Shown piece by piece: positions 23,344 through 31,192 of a stretch of 64,000 bases of DNA. A program made the position numbers and the translations under genes. The stretch is from Streptomyces bungoensis. Its GTDB lineage: Bacteria > Actinomycetota > Actinomycetes > Streptomycetales > Streptomycetaceae. Numbering within the stretch: the first letter of the stretch is position 1; every line of letters starts with the position of its first letter. The notes under the pieces are model-generated. The model was not told the origin of the DNA. It saw only the letters and a list, made by a program, of their open reading frames with translations, and ran no database searches. The stretch lies in NCBI RefSeq assembly GCF_001514215.1, contig NZ_KQ948872.1:42945-106944 (forward strand), read 5' to 3'.

Positions 23344-24660
23344 ATGCGCACCTTCACTCGGCCCCTCTCCCGGAGGGGCATGCTCGGTCTCGGCGCGGGC
23401 GCCGCGGCCGCCGCCGGACTCGCCGGCTGCGGGACCTCCACGTCCTCGGACGGCGGCGGCCGGCCGGACGGTTCCCACCAGGGCGGGGGAGCCGGCGGTG
23501 CCGGGCAGGGCGGCGGGCGCGGCGGCGGCCGGGACGCGCATCCCGCCCGGCCCATCGGCGACGGCTCCACCTCGTTCACGGGCCGGCAGCCGCACCAGCC
23601 GGCCAGGCCGGAGCCGCTGGAGCCGGGCCAGACCCCGCCGCAGTTCGTGATCTTCTCCTGGGACGGCGCCGGCGAGGTCGGCAACGGCCTCTTCCCCCGC
23701 TTCCTGGACCTGGCCCGGGAGCACGGCGCGAGCATGACCTTCTTCCTGTCCGGGCTGTACCTGCTGCCCGAGGCGAAGAAGCGGCTCTACGAGCCCCCGA
23801 ACAACCCGCGCGGCGCCTCCGCCATCGGCTACCTCAGCGACCCGCACATCAAGGCCACCCTGGCCAACGTGCGCCGGGCCTGGCTCGAGGGGCACGAGAT
23901 CGGCACCCACTTCAACGGGCACTTCTGCGCGGGCTCCGGCTCCGTCGGCAACTGGACCGCGCAGCAGTGGAAGAGCGAGATCCAGCAGGCCAAGGCGTTC
24001 GTGAAGCAGTGGCGCACCCACACCGGCTGGACCGACCTGCCGTCCCTGCCGTTCGACTACGACAAGGAGCTGGCCGGCGGCCGCACGCCCTGTCTGCTCG
24101 GCCAGAACAACCTGCTGCCCACCGCCCGCGAGCTGGGCTGGCGCTACGACGCCTCCTCGCCGGGCGGCCGCCAGGTCTGGCCGGCCAAGCGCCTGGGCAT
24201 ATGGGACCTTCCCCTGCAGCAGATACCTTTCCCCGGACGTTCCTTCGAGGTGCTGTCCATGGACTACAACATGCTGGCGAACCAGTCCGTGAACTCGACC
24301 AAGGCCCCGGCCTACAACTACCCGAACTGGCGCAGGCAGTCCGCGCAGTCCTACATCCAGGGCTTCCGGCGGGCGTACGAGACCAACCGGGCCCCCTTCT
24401 TCGTCGGCAACCACTTCGAGCAGTGGAACGGCGGCATCTACATGGACTCCGTCGAGGAGGCCTTCAAGCACATCGCGCGGGAGAAGGAGAAGGGCGCGGA
24501 TGTGCGTCTGGTCTCGTTCCGGCAGTTCGTGGACTGGATGGACGTGCAGAAGCCGGAGGTGCTCGCCCGGCTGCGTACGCTGGAGGTCGGGCAGCGGCCG
24601 GCCGGGGGGTGGAAGTCCTTCCTGCGGGACACCAAGTCGGCCGCCGGTGACGCCGCCTGA
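23344..24660 (+). CDS. lipoprotein with polysaccharide-deacetylase (NodB-like) domain
   Basis: 438 aa from ATG 23344 (a GTG at 23308 would add 12 residues). The N-terminus has twin arginines (SRRGMLGLG) and a lipobox LAGC, so a Tat-exported lipoprotein. A ~50-residue Gly-rich linker follows. Catalytic domain about 95-330: Asp in FSWDGAGE, and His pair in GTHFNGHF (H-x3-H) match the metal site of carbohydrate esterase family 4. The substrate is unknown, perhaps wall polymer. It precedes the ccs genes by 103 bp; linkage to cytochrome maturation is not obvious. Confidence 0.82.
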   Translation: MRTFTRPLSRRGMLGLGAGAAAAAGLAGCGTSTSSDGGGRPDGSHQGGGAGGAGQGGGRGGGRDAHPARPIGDGSTSFTGRQPHQPARPEPLEPGQTPPQFVIFSWDGAGEVGNGLFPRFLDLAREHGASMTFFLSGLYLLPEAKKRLYEPPNNPRGASAIGYLSDPHIKATLANVRRAWLEGHEIGTHFNGHFCAGSGSVGNWTAQQWKSEIQQAKAFVKQWRTHTGWTDLPSLPFDYDKELAGGRTPCLLGQNNLLPTARELGWRYDASSPGGRQVWPAKRLGIWDLPLQQIPFPGRSFEVLSMDYNMLANQSVNSTKAPAYNYPNWRRQSAQSYIQGFRRAYETNRAPFFVGNHFEQWNGGIYMDSVEEAFKHIAREKEKGADVRLVSFRQFVDWMDVQKPEVLARLRTLEVGQRPAGGWKSFLRDTKSAAGDAA

Positions 24661-24763
24661 GCCGATGCCCGAAATGCCCCGTGTAAATACGTCCTGAAAC
24701 GCGGATTTCCGCCCGGCAGGGGGGTGGCGGAGATCCCCGGAACAGGCATGCGAAACTTTTCAC

Positions 24764-25354
24764 ATGAGTACCCGTAGCCGCGCCGCCCTGATCGGCGCCA
24801 CGGCCGCCCTGGCGGCCCTGACCCTGTCCGCGTGCGGCAACGGCGGCACCTCCGGCGGGGGCGGCAACACCCACTTCGTCACCGGCAACAACGGCATCGA
24901 CACCGTGCCCGAGGGGAAGCGGAGCGCGGCCCCGGACCTGTCCGGCAAGACCATCGACGGCAGGACCCTGGACGTCGCGTCCTACCGGGGCAAGGTCGTC
25001 GTGATCAACGTCTGGGGCTCCTGGTGCGGGCCCTGCCGGGAGGAGGCCCAGTACTTCTCCAAGGTCTCGAAGGCGTACCAGGACAAGGGCGTGCAGTTCG
25101 TCGGGATCAACACCCGCGACACCAGCACCACCCCGGCCGTCGCCTTCGAGAAGGAGCACGGGATCGCCTACCCGAGCCTCTACGACCCGACGGGCCGGCT
25201 CATGCTGCGCTTCAAGAAGGGCACGCTGAACCCGCAGCTCATCCCCTCCACGCTCATCATCGACAAGGACGGGAAGGTCGCCGCGCGGGCGCTGGAGGCG
25301 CTCGACGACACCGGGCTGCTGAAGATGCTCAAGCCGGTCCTCGCGGAGAAGTGA
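24764..25354 (+). CDS. resA: ResA/TlpA-type thioredoxin lipoprotein
   Basis: 196 aa. Signal peptide with lipobox LSACG (Cys about 24), then a thioredoxin fold with active site WGSWCGPCREE. Family role: reduces the CXXCH haem-binding cysteines of apocytochrome c outside the membrane, using electrons from CcdA. The next gene starts 1 bp after its stop, so resA-ccdA-resB form one transcript. Confidence 0.93.
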   Translation: MSTRSRAALIGATAALAALTLSACGNGGTSGGGGNTHFVTGNNGIDTVPEGKRSAAPDLSGKTIDGRTLDVASYRGKVVVINVWGSWCGPCREEAQYFSKVSKAYQDKGVQFVGINTRDTSTTPAVAFEKEHGIAYPSLYDPTGRLMLRFKKGTLNPQLIPSTLIIDKDGKVAARALEALDDTGLLKMLKPVLAEK

Positions 25355-25355
25355 C

Positions 25356-26132
25356 GTGAGCGCGACTCTCCTGCTGGCCGCCGCCGGAACGGGCCCGAAC
25401 GGCACCGTGATGAACGGCGCCCTGCTGGTCGCCCTGCCGATCGCCCTGCTCGGCGGCCTCGTGTCCTTCTTCTCGCCCTGCGTGCTGCCGCTCGTCCCCG
25501 GCTACCTCTCCTACGTCACCGGGATCGCCGGCACCGACCTCGCCGAGGCCAGGCGGGGCCGCATGGTCGCCGGCGCCTCGCTGTTCGTCCTGGGCTTCAG
25601 CGCCGTGTTCATCTCCAGCGGGGCGCTGTTCGGCTACTTCGGCTGGACCCTCCAGGACAACAAGGGCACCCTGTCCCGGGTCCTCGGCGTGCTCATGATC
25701 CTGCTGGGCGTCTTCTTCATGGGGCTGATGCCCTGGTTCACCCAGCGCGAGTTCCGCTTCCACAAGCGGCCGACCGCGGGCCTGGTGGGCGCGCCCCTGC
25801 TGGGCGCCCTGTTCGGCGTCGGCTGGACACCCTGCATCGGACCGACCCTCGCCGCGGTGAACTTCCTCTCCTGGCACGAGTCGAGTGCCGGACGCGGGGC
25901 GGTGCTGATGATCGCCTACTGTCTGGGCCTCGGTGTGCCCTTCGTCCTCACCGCGGTCGCCTTCCGCAAGGCGCTCGGCGCCTTCGGCTGGGTCAAGCGC
26001 CACTATGTCTGGGTGATGCGCGCCGGCGGCACGATGATGATCGTGACCGGTGTGCTGCTGCTGACCGGGGTCTGGGACCACCTGGTGAACGAGATGCAGA
26101 GCTGGTCCGACGGCTTCACTGTGGGGATCTGA
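25356..26132 (+). CDS. ccdA: cytochrome c biogenesis protein CcdA
   Basis: 258 aa, GTG start. Six-helix thiol-disulfide carrier. The first conserved cysteine is in FFSPCVLPLVPGYLSYV and the second in GVGWTPCIGPTLAA, the paired P-C motifs of CcdA/DsbD. It passes electrons from cytosolic thioredoxin to ResA. Stop is followed 3 bp later by resB. Confidence 0.96.
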   Translation: MSATLLLAAAGTGPNGTVMNGALLVALPIALLGGLVSFFSPCVLPLVPGYLSYVTGIAGTDLAEARRGRMVAGASLFVLGFSAVFISSGALFGYFGWTLQDNKGTLSRVLGVLMILLGVFFMGLMPWFTQREFRFHKRPTAGLVGAPLLGALFGVGWTPCIGPTLAAVNFLSWHESSAGRGAVLMIAYCLGLGVPFVLTAVAFRKALGAFGWVKRHYVWVMRAGGTMMIVTGVLLLTGVWDHLVNEMQSWSDGFTVGI

Positions 26133-26135
26133 TCC

Positions 26136-27851
26136 ATGAGCACAACCGACACCGACAACGGCCGGGACCAGGAGGAGCTCGGAGCGGCCGGCTCCCAGCT
26201 GTCCACCGCCCCGCGGGAGGAGCCCGTCAGCGCCGGGCCCGGCCTCGGCGTGCTCGGCTGGGCGCGCTGGTTCTGGCGGCAGCTGACCTCCATGCGGGTC
26301 GCGCTGCTGCTGCTCCTGCTGCTCTCGCTCGCCGCCATCCCCGGCTCGCTCATCCCGCAGACCGGCGCCGACGTGAACAAGGTCGACGCCTTCCGCCAGG
26401 CGCACAAGACGCTCGGCCCGGTCTACGACAAGCTCGGGCTGTTCCACGTCTACAGCTCGGTGTGGTTCTCCGCGATCTACATCCTGCTGTTCGTCTCCCT
26501 CATCGGCTGCATCATCCCGCGCACCTGGCAGTTCGTCGGCCAGCTGCGCGGCCGCCCGCCGGGCGCGCCCAAGCGGCTGACGAGACTGCCGGCCCACACC
26601 ACCTGGCGCACCACCGCCGACCCCGAGCAGGTGCGCGAGGCCGCGCTCGCGCTGCTGAAGAAGCGCCGCTTCCGCGCCCACGTCGCCGGTGACGCCGTCG
26701 CCGCCGAGAAGGGCTACCTGCGCGAGGTGGGCAACCTGGCCTTCCACATCGCGCTGATCGTGCTGCTGGTCGCGTTCGCCTCCGGACAGCTGTACAAGTC
26801 GGACGGCACCAAGCTGATGGTGGAGGGCGACGGCTTCTCCAACGCGCTGCCGATGTACGACGACTTCCGCTCCGGCAGCCTCTTCAAGCCCGACGACCTG
26901 GTGCCGTTCAGCTTCGACCTGAAGGACTTCCGGGGCACCTACGAGATCAGCGGCCCCAACCGGGGCACCCCGCGCACCTTCGAGGCCAAGATCGCCTACA
27001 GCAAGGGCGCGGACGGCAAGGAACAGCGGACCACCATCAAGGTCAACGAGCCGCTGAAGATCGGCGACTCCAAGGTCTACCTGGTCAGCCACGGCTACGC
27101 CCCCGTCGTCACCGTCCGGGACGGCAAGGGCACCGTGGTCTACCACGACGCCGTGCCGCTGCTGCCGCTGGACGGCAACGTCACCTCCAACGGCGTGGTC
27201 AAAGTGATGGACGGCTACCGCGACCCGCAGGGCAAGAAGGACCAGCTCGGCTTCCAGGCCTTCTTCGTACCGACCTTCGACCCGAAGGCCGGCACGATGC
27301 TCTCCCGGTTCCCGGCGCTGCTGAACCCGCTGCTCGCGGTGAACGCCTACCACGGCAACCTGGGCGTGAACTCGGGACAGGCACAGAGCGTCTACCAGCT
27401 CGACACCACGCACATGAAGGCGTTCAAGGACGCCAAGGGCCAGCTGCTGAAGAAGCTGCTCCAGCCGGGCGACACCATGCAGCTGCCGAACGGCGCCGGC
27501 TCCATCACCTTCGACAAGCAGGTCAAGGAGTGGGCCGGCTTCGAGATCGTGCAGGAGCCGGGCAGCGGCTGGGCACTCGGCGGCGCCCTCGCCGCGATCT
27601 TCGGACTGGCCGCGTCCCTGTTCATCCAGCGCCGCAGGGTCTGGGTGCGGGCGGTGCGCGGCGCCGACGGCGTCACCGTCGTCGAGATGGCCGGGCTCGG
27701 CCGCAGCGAGTCCGCCAAGGTGCCCGAGGAGCTGGGCGACCTCGCCGGAATCCTCTACGACCAGGCGCCCGGGGCCCCCGACGGCCCGGAGGCGGAGCCG
27801 GACGGTGCGTCCGACTCCGACGTCCCGGCTACTGAAGGGGTTGAGAATTGA
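26136..27851 (+). CDS. resB: cytochrome c maturation protein ResB (Ccs1)
   Basis: 571 aa. Three N-terminal helices (WARWFWRQLTSMRVALLLLLLLS start, a second around VWFSAIYILLFVSLIG, a third near 205), a large extracytoplasmic domain (about 225-460), and a last helix near 480. This is the Ccs1/ResB layout of System II haem ligation. The family acts with CcsA as cytochrome c synthetase. C-terminal ~60 residues are acidic and disordered. Confidence 0.95.
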   Translation: MSTTDTDNGRDQEELGAAGSQLSTAPREEPVSAGPGLGVLGWARWFWRQLTSMRVALLLLLLLSLAAIPGSLIPQTGADVNKVDAFRQAHKTLGPVYDKLGLFHVYSSVWFSAIYILLFVSLIGCIIPRTWQFVGQLRGRPPGAPKRLTRLPAHTTWRTTADPEQVREAALALLKKRRFRAHVAGDAVAAEKGYLREVGNLAFHIALIVLLVAFASGQLYKSDGTKLMVEGDGFSNALPMYDDFRSGSLFKPDDLVPFSFDLKDFRGTYEISGPNRGTPRTFEAKIAYSKGADGKEQRTTIKVNEPLKIGDSKVYLVSHGYAPVVTVRDGKGTVVYHDAVPLLPLDGNVTSNGVVKVMDGYRDPQGKKDQLGFQAFFVPTFDPKAGTMLSRFPALLNPLLAVNAYHGNLGVNSGQAQSVYQLDTTHMKAFKDAKGQLLKKLLQPGDTMQLPNGAGSITFDKQVKEWAGFEIVQEPGSGWALGGALAAIFGLAASLFIQRRRVWVRAVRGADGVTVVEMAGLGRSESAKVPEELGDLAGILYDQAPGAPDGPEAEPDGASDSDVPATEGVEN

Positions 27852-28010
27852 ATCCTCTCCCTCGCGGATCCAGGGAGCTTCCTGGCTCACGCCGCCCGAC
27901 GGGCCAGCGGTCCGCCAGGTCTTCCACGCTCAACGCCAGCCGGGTTGAAACCAGCCCGGTAAACCGCCCGACCGCAAGTCGCCGGGATATTCACCCGAAG
28001 GAGTGCTGAG

Positions 28011-29105
28011 GTGACTCTCGCCGCAACCGAGCTCGCCGTAGCGACCAACGAACACCTGGCGAGCATCAGCAACACGCTGATCTACTCGTCCATGGCCGTC
28101 TACACCCTGGCCTTCTTCGCCTACATCGCCGAGTGGCTCCTCGGCAGCCGCAGCAAGGTCGGCCGGACGGCCGCCGCGCTGACCTCCGCCGGCGCGCCGA
28201 AGGAGGCGCCCGCCGTCACCGTGAAGCGGGGCGCCGGCACCGCCGTGCTGGAGCGGCCCAAGGTGGTCGTGCGCTCCGCGTCCGGCGCCCGGGACGTGCC
28301 GGACGGCCCCGGCGCGCACGGCGGCGACGCGCAGGGCGACATGTACGGGCGCATCGCCATCTCGCTCACGGTGCTCGCGTTCCTGGTGGAGCTGGGCGGC
28401 GTCGTCGCCCGCGCGGCCTCCGTGGAGCGCGCGCCGTGGGGCAACATGTACGAGTTCAACATCACCTTCTCCACGGTCGCCGTCGGCGTGTACCTGGGGC
28501 TGCTGGCGCTGAAGAAGAACGTGCGCTGGATGGGCCTGTTCCTGATCACCACGGTCCTGCTCGACCTGGGCCTCGCCGTCACCGTGCTGTACACCGCCAG
28601 TGACCAGCTGGTCCCGGCGCTGCACTCGTACTGGCTGTACATCCACGTCTCCACCGCGATCTTCTGCGGCGCGGTGTTCTACGTCGGCGCGGTCGCCACG
28701 ATCCTGTACCTGTTCAAGGACTCCTACGAGAGCAAGCTGCAGGCCGGCGGCAAGCCGGGCTCCTTCGCGTCCTCGGTGCTGGAGCGGCTGCCCGCCTCCG
28801 CCTCGCTGGACAAGTTCGCCTACCGGGTCAACGCGGCCGTCTTCCCGCTGTGGACGTTCACGATCATCGCGGGCGCGATCTGGGCGGGCGACGCCTGGGG
28901 CCGGTACTGGAACTGGGACCCGAAGGAGACCTGGTCCTTCATCACGTGGGTCGGCTACGCCTGCTACCTGCACGCCCGCGCCACGGCCGGCTGGAAGGGC
29001 CGCAAGGCCGCCTACCTGGCGATGATCGCCTTCGGCTGCTGGCTGTTCAACTACTACGGCGTCAACATCTTCGTCAGCGGCAAGCACTCGTACGCGGGCG
29101 TCTGA
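28011..29105 (+). CDS. ccsA: cytochrome c synthetase subunit CcsA/CcsB (System II)
   Basis: 364 aa, GTG start. Eight or so helices. The haem-handling WWD-like segment is WGRYWNWDPKETWSFITW, and conserved histidines occur around HSYWLYIHVS and in CYLHARATAGW. There is a cytosolic insert after the first helix (about 45-110). The 160-bp gap after resB has a good ribosome-binding site (GAAGGAG) and otherwise no gene. Completes the ResA-CcdA-ResB-CcsA pathway. Confidence 0.95.
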   Translation: MTLAATELAVATNEHLASISNTLIYSSMAVYTLAFFAYIAEWLLGSRSKVGRTAAALTSAGAPKEAPAVTVKRGAGTAVLERPKVVVRSASGARDVPDGPGAHGGDAQGDMYGRIAISLTVLAFLVELGGVVARAASVERAPWGNMYEFNITFSTVAVGVYLGLLALKKNVRWMGLFLITTVLLDLGLAVTVLYTASDQLVPALHSYWLYIHVSTAIFCGAVFYVGAVATILYLFKDSYESKLQAGGKPGSFASSVLERLPASASLDKFAYRVNAAVFPLWTFTIIAGAIWAGDAWGRYWNWDPKETWSFITWVGYACYLHARATAGWKGRKAAYLAMIAFGCWLFNYYGVNIFVSGKHSYAGV

Positions 29106-29130
29106 GCCGCCGGTCGGTGACACTGGTGCC

Positions 29131-29613
29131 ATGAGCGGTTCCATCGAACAGGGCACCAGCCAGACACACGGGAACACGCACATCCTCCACTTCCTGGTGC
29201 GGATCCCGCGGCGCATGGAGGACGTCTGGACGGCGGTGGCCACCCCCGCGGGGCTGGGGGGCTGGTTCACCGCCGTCGACGTCCTGGAGCCCCGGCTCGA
29301 CGGCGAGGTCACGCTGCGCGAGCTGGGCAGCGGCCGGATCACGGCGTGGGACGTGGACCGGGTCGCCGAGTACACCGTCGGGGACGGCGGCCGGATCCGC
29401 TTCCACCTGGAGCGCGACGGGGAGCGGGGCACCGTGCTGCGCTTCACCCACGAGTGGCGGGGCGAGCGGGAGTCCGAGGCCCGCTGGCGCACCAGGTTCG
29501 AACGTCTGATCGACAACCTGGAGCCGTCCGGGCCCCCAGTGCCGTCCGAGCCGTCCCCACCGGACCGGGAAGGCCCCGGGCAGGAGCAGCTCCTGCCCGG
29601 CCAGTTCACCTGA
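29131..29613 (+). CDS. SRPBCC/AHSA1-like domain protein
   Basis: 160 aa. START-like helix-grip fold: IPRRMEDVWTAVATPAGLGGWFT, then GEVTLRELGSGRITAWD and a TVLRFTHEWRGE strand, ending with a charged, proline-rich tail. Possible roles are ligand binding or chaperone co-factor activity; no catalytic motif is visible. Only 25 bp after ccsA, so probably transcribed with it. Confidence 0.82.
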   Translation: MSGSIEQGTSQTHGNTHILHFLVRIPRRMEDVWTAVATPAGLGGWFTAVDVLEPRLDGEVTLRELGSGRITAWDVDRVAEYTVGDGGRIRFHLERDGERGTVLRFTHEWRGERESEARWRTRFERLIDNLEPSGPPVPSEPSPPDREGPGQEQLLPGQFT

Positions 29614-29632
29614 GCGGGGCCAACGCCCCGCT
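29613..29632. terminator. bidirectional hairpin
   Basis: Perfect 8-bp inverted repeat AGCGGGGC/GCCCCGCT with a 4-nt loop, at the end of the SRPBCC gene and 10 bp before the convergent receptor gene stop. Confidence 0.6.
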
Positions 29633-29641
29633 TCCGCCGCC

Positions 29642-31192
29642 CTACGGCGACGGCGGCAGGCAGTCCTTCGCCGGCGGCTTCCCCTCCGGCCAGGCGATCC
29701 GCACGAACCGCGCGCCGCCCTCCGGGGTCAGCTCCACGATCGGCACGGCCTTGTCGTACGGGTTGCCGTGCACGTCCAGGCAGATCCAGCCGCTCGCGCC
29801 GTCCACCCGCAGCGAGCCCTTGACCTGCGGCCACTGCAGGCCGACGTCCGCCAGCCCCGGGATCTTCCGCCCGTCCGGCACCGCCTCCCGGATGCCGTGC
29901 ACCGCCAGCTGCAGGGTGTCGTAGCCGGTGATCAGCTGGCCGTCGTCGAGGGCGGCGGAGCCGATCGGGCCCACCGGGGCGCGCCGGGCGCCGGCCAGCA
30001 GCTCGTTCAGCGCGCCGAAGTCCGCCGCCGAGCCGCCCGTCCGCGCCGTGTCCCGCGCCCAGGCGTCCGGATGGGCGAGGGACGTGTAGCGCACGGCCAG
30101 CCGGTGGCGCAGGGCGGTCCGGTCCAGCTCGCTCTCGTGGGTCAGGTACGACGCCTCGTCGCCGGTCAGCACCGTGAACCGGCGGTCCTGGCAGCCGCGC
30201 CCGCCCAGCGCGTTGATGAACTGCCGCAGCTGCGTGTGCCGGCCCGCGAACAGGATCGTGTCGGTCTCCCGGGAGGTGTCGCACACCAGGTGCGTGATCT
30301 GCCGGAAGGTGTTCGCGGTCGTGCCCTCCTGGCTGCGGTCGGCGGGCGGCGTGAACGGCTGCGGCTCGTACGGCGAGCCCTTGATCAGCGCCGCGAACGA
30401 CCGCTGCAGCGTGCGCGTGTACGGGTCGCCGGGCTTGTCGTACACCAGCAGTGCCTTGCCCGCGCTCACCCGGGCGAACGACGCCAGCGCGCGGGCCTCG
30501 TCGGTGTTGGTCGGCGACACCCGGGCGAGCCCCGGGTAGGGGTCCTGGCCGTGCTGCCCGTTGGCCAGGTCGTCGGCGGTGATGGAGGAGCCGACCACCG
30601 GGACGTGGCGCCGGGTCAGCTCCCGGACGGCCTTCTTGGCGTTGTCGGTGCTCTGCCCGACGCCCGCGACCGCCCGCAGCCGGTCCGCGCTCGTCGTCAT
30701 CCGCGTGAGCTGGTCCACCGTCTGCCGCCAGTGGCCCCCGGTCGCCCCCGGGTTGGCGAGCACCAGCCGGATCGCCGGCGCCTCCCCGTTGGAGTCGTGG
30801 TTGGCCCGGTACTGCGCCAGGTAGGCGCCCTGCAGCTGGTGCAGGATGTCGTTGAGGCTGGTCGCCGAGGTGGAGGTGTACGGGAGCAGCAGCGCCACCG
30901 TCACGTAGCCGCCGGGCTTCAGCCGGTCGTTCTCCCGCCGGATCGCCCGTACCACGTCCCGCAGCCGCGTCTGCCCGAAGTCGTACGAGCCCGTCGCCAC
31001 GCCCACGCACTCGTCGCTGCCCTCCGGCCGGGACACCCCGGGCGCGCAGGACCGGTCGTCGCGCAGGAGCGGGCGGACCGCGAACACCAGCCCCGCCACC
31101 AGGGCCGCCGCCACCAGCAGCGCCAGATAGCGGCGCAGCGGGATCTCCCACACGCTCTCCCGCACCCATGTGCCCACACCCCTGCGCGCCAT
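29642..31192 (-). CDS. membrane-anchored periplasmic-binding-like receptor protein
   Basis: 516 aa. A short cytosolic N-terminus and one helix (about 19-40, YLALLVAAALVAGLVFAV) are followed by an extracytoplasmic type-1 periplasmic-binding fold: VTVALLLPYTSTSA, AVAGVGQSTDNAKKAVRELTRRHVPVVGSS and GKALLVYDKPGDPYTRTLQRSF. No transporter subunits are nearby. Its ATG overlaps the stop of the STAND NTPase gene (31192), so the two are co-translated. I infer an outside sensor whose binding event is read by the NTPase; ligand unknown. Confidence 0.8.
   Translation of the reverse strand: MARRGVGTWVRESVWEIPLRRYLALLVAAALVAGLVFAVRPLLRDDRSCAPGVSRPEGSDECVGVATGSYDFGQTRLRDVVRAIRRENDRLKPGGYVTVALLLPYTSTSATSLNDILHQLQGAYLAQYRANHDSNGEAPAIRLVLANPGATGGHWRQTVDQLTRMTTSADRLRAVAGVGQSTDNAKKAVRELTRRHVPVVGSSITADDLANGQHGQDPYPGLARVSPTNTDEARALASFARVSAGKALLVYDKPGDPYTRTLQRSFAALIKGSPYEPQPFTPPADRSQEGTTANTFRQITHLVCDTSRETDTILFAGRHTQLRQFINALGGRGCQDRRFTVLTGDEASYLTHESELDRTALRHRLAVRYTSLAHPDAWARDTARTGGSAADFGALNELLAGARRAPVGPIGSAALDDGQLITGYDTLQLAVHGIREAVPDGRKIPGLADVGLQWPQVKGSLRVDGASGWICLDVHGNPYDKAVPIVELTPEGGARFVRIAWPEGKPPAKDCLPPSP

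Noticed and set aside
27930..31169. Very long minus-strand reading frame, and similar long frames at 31168-34992 (plus) and 3636-5519 (minus)
   Set aside because: Arg/Gly/Pro/His-rich translations antisense to well-recognised genes; a known effect of high GC content.
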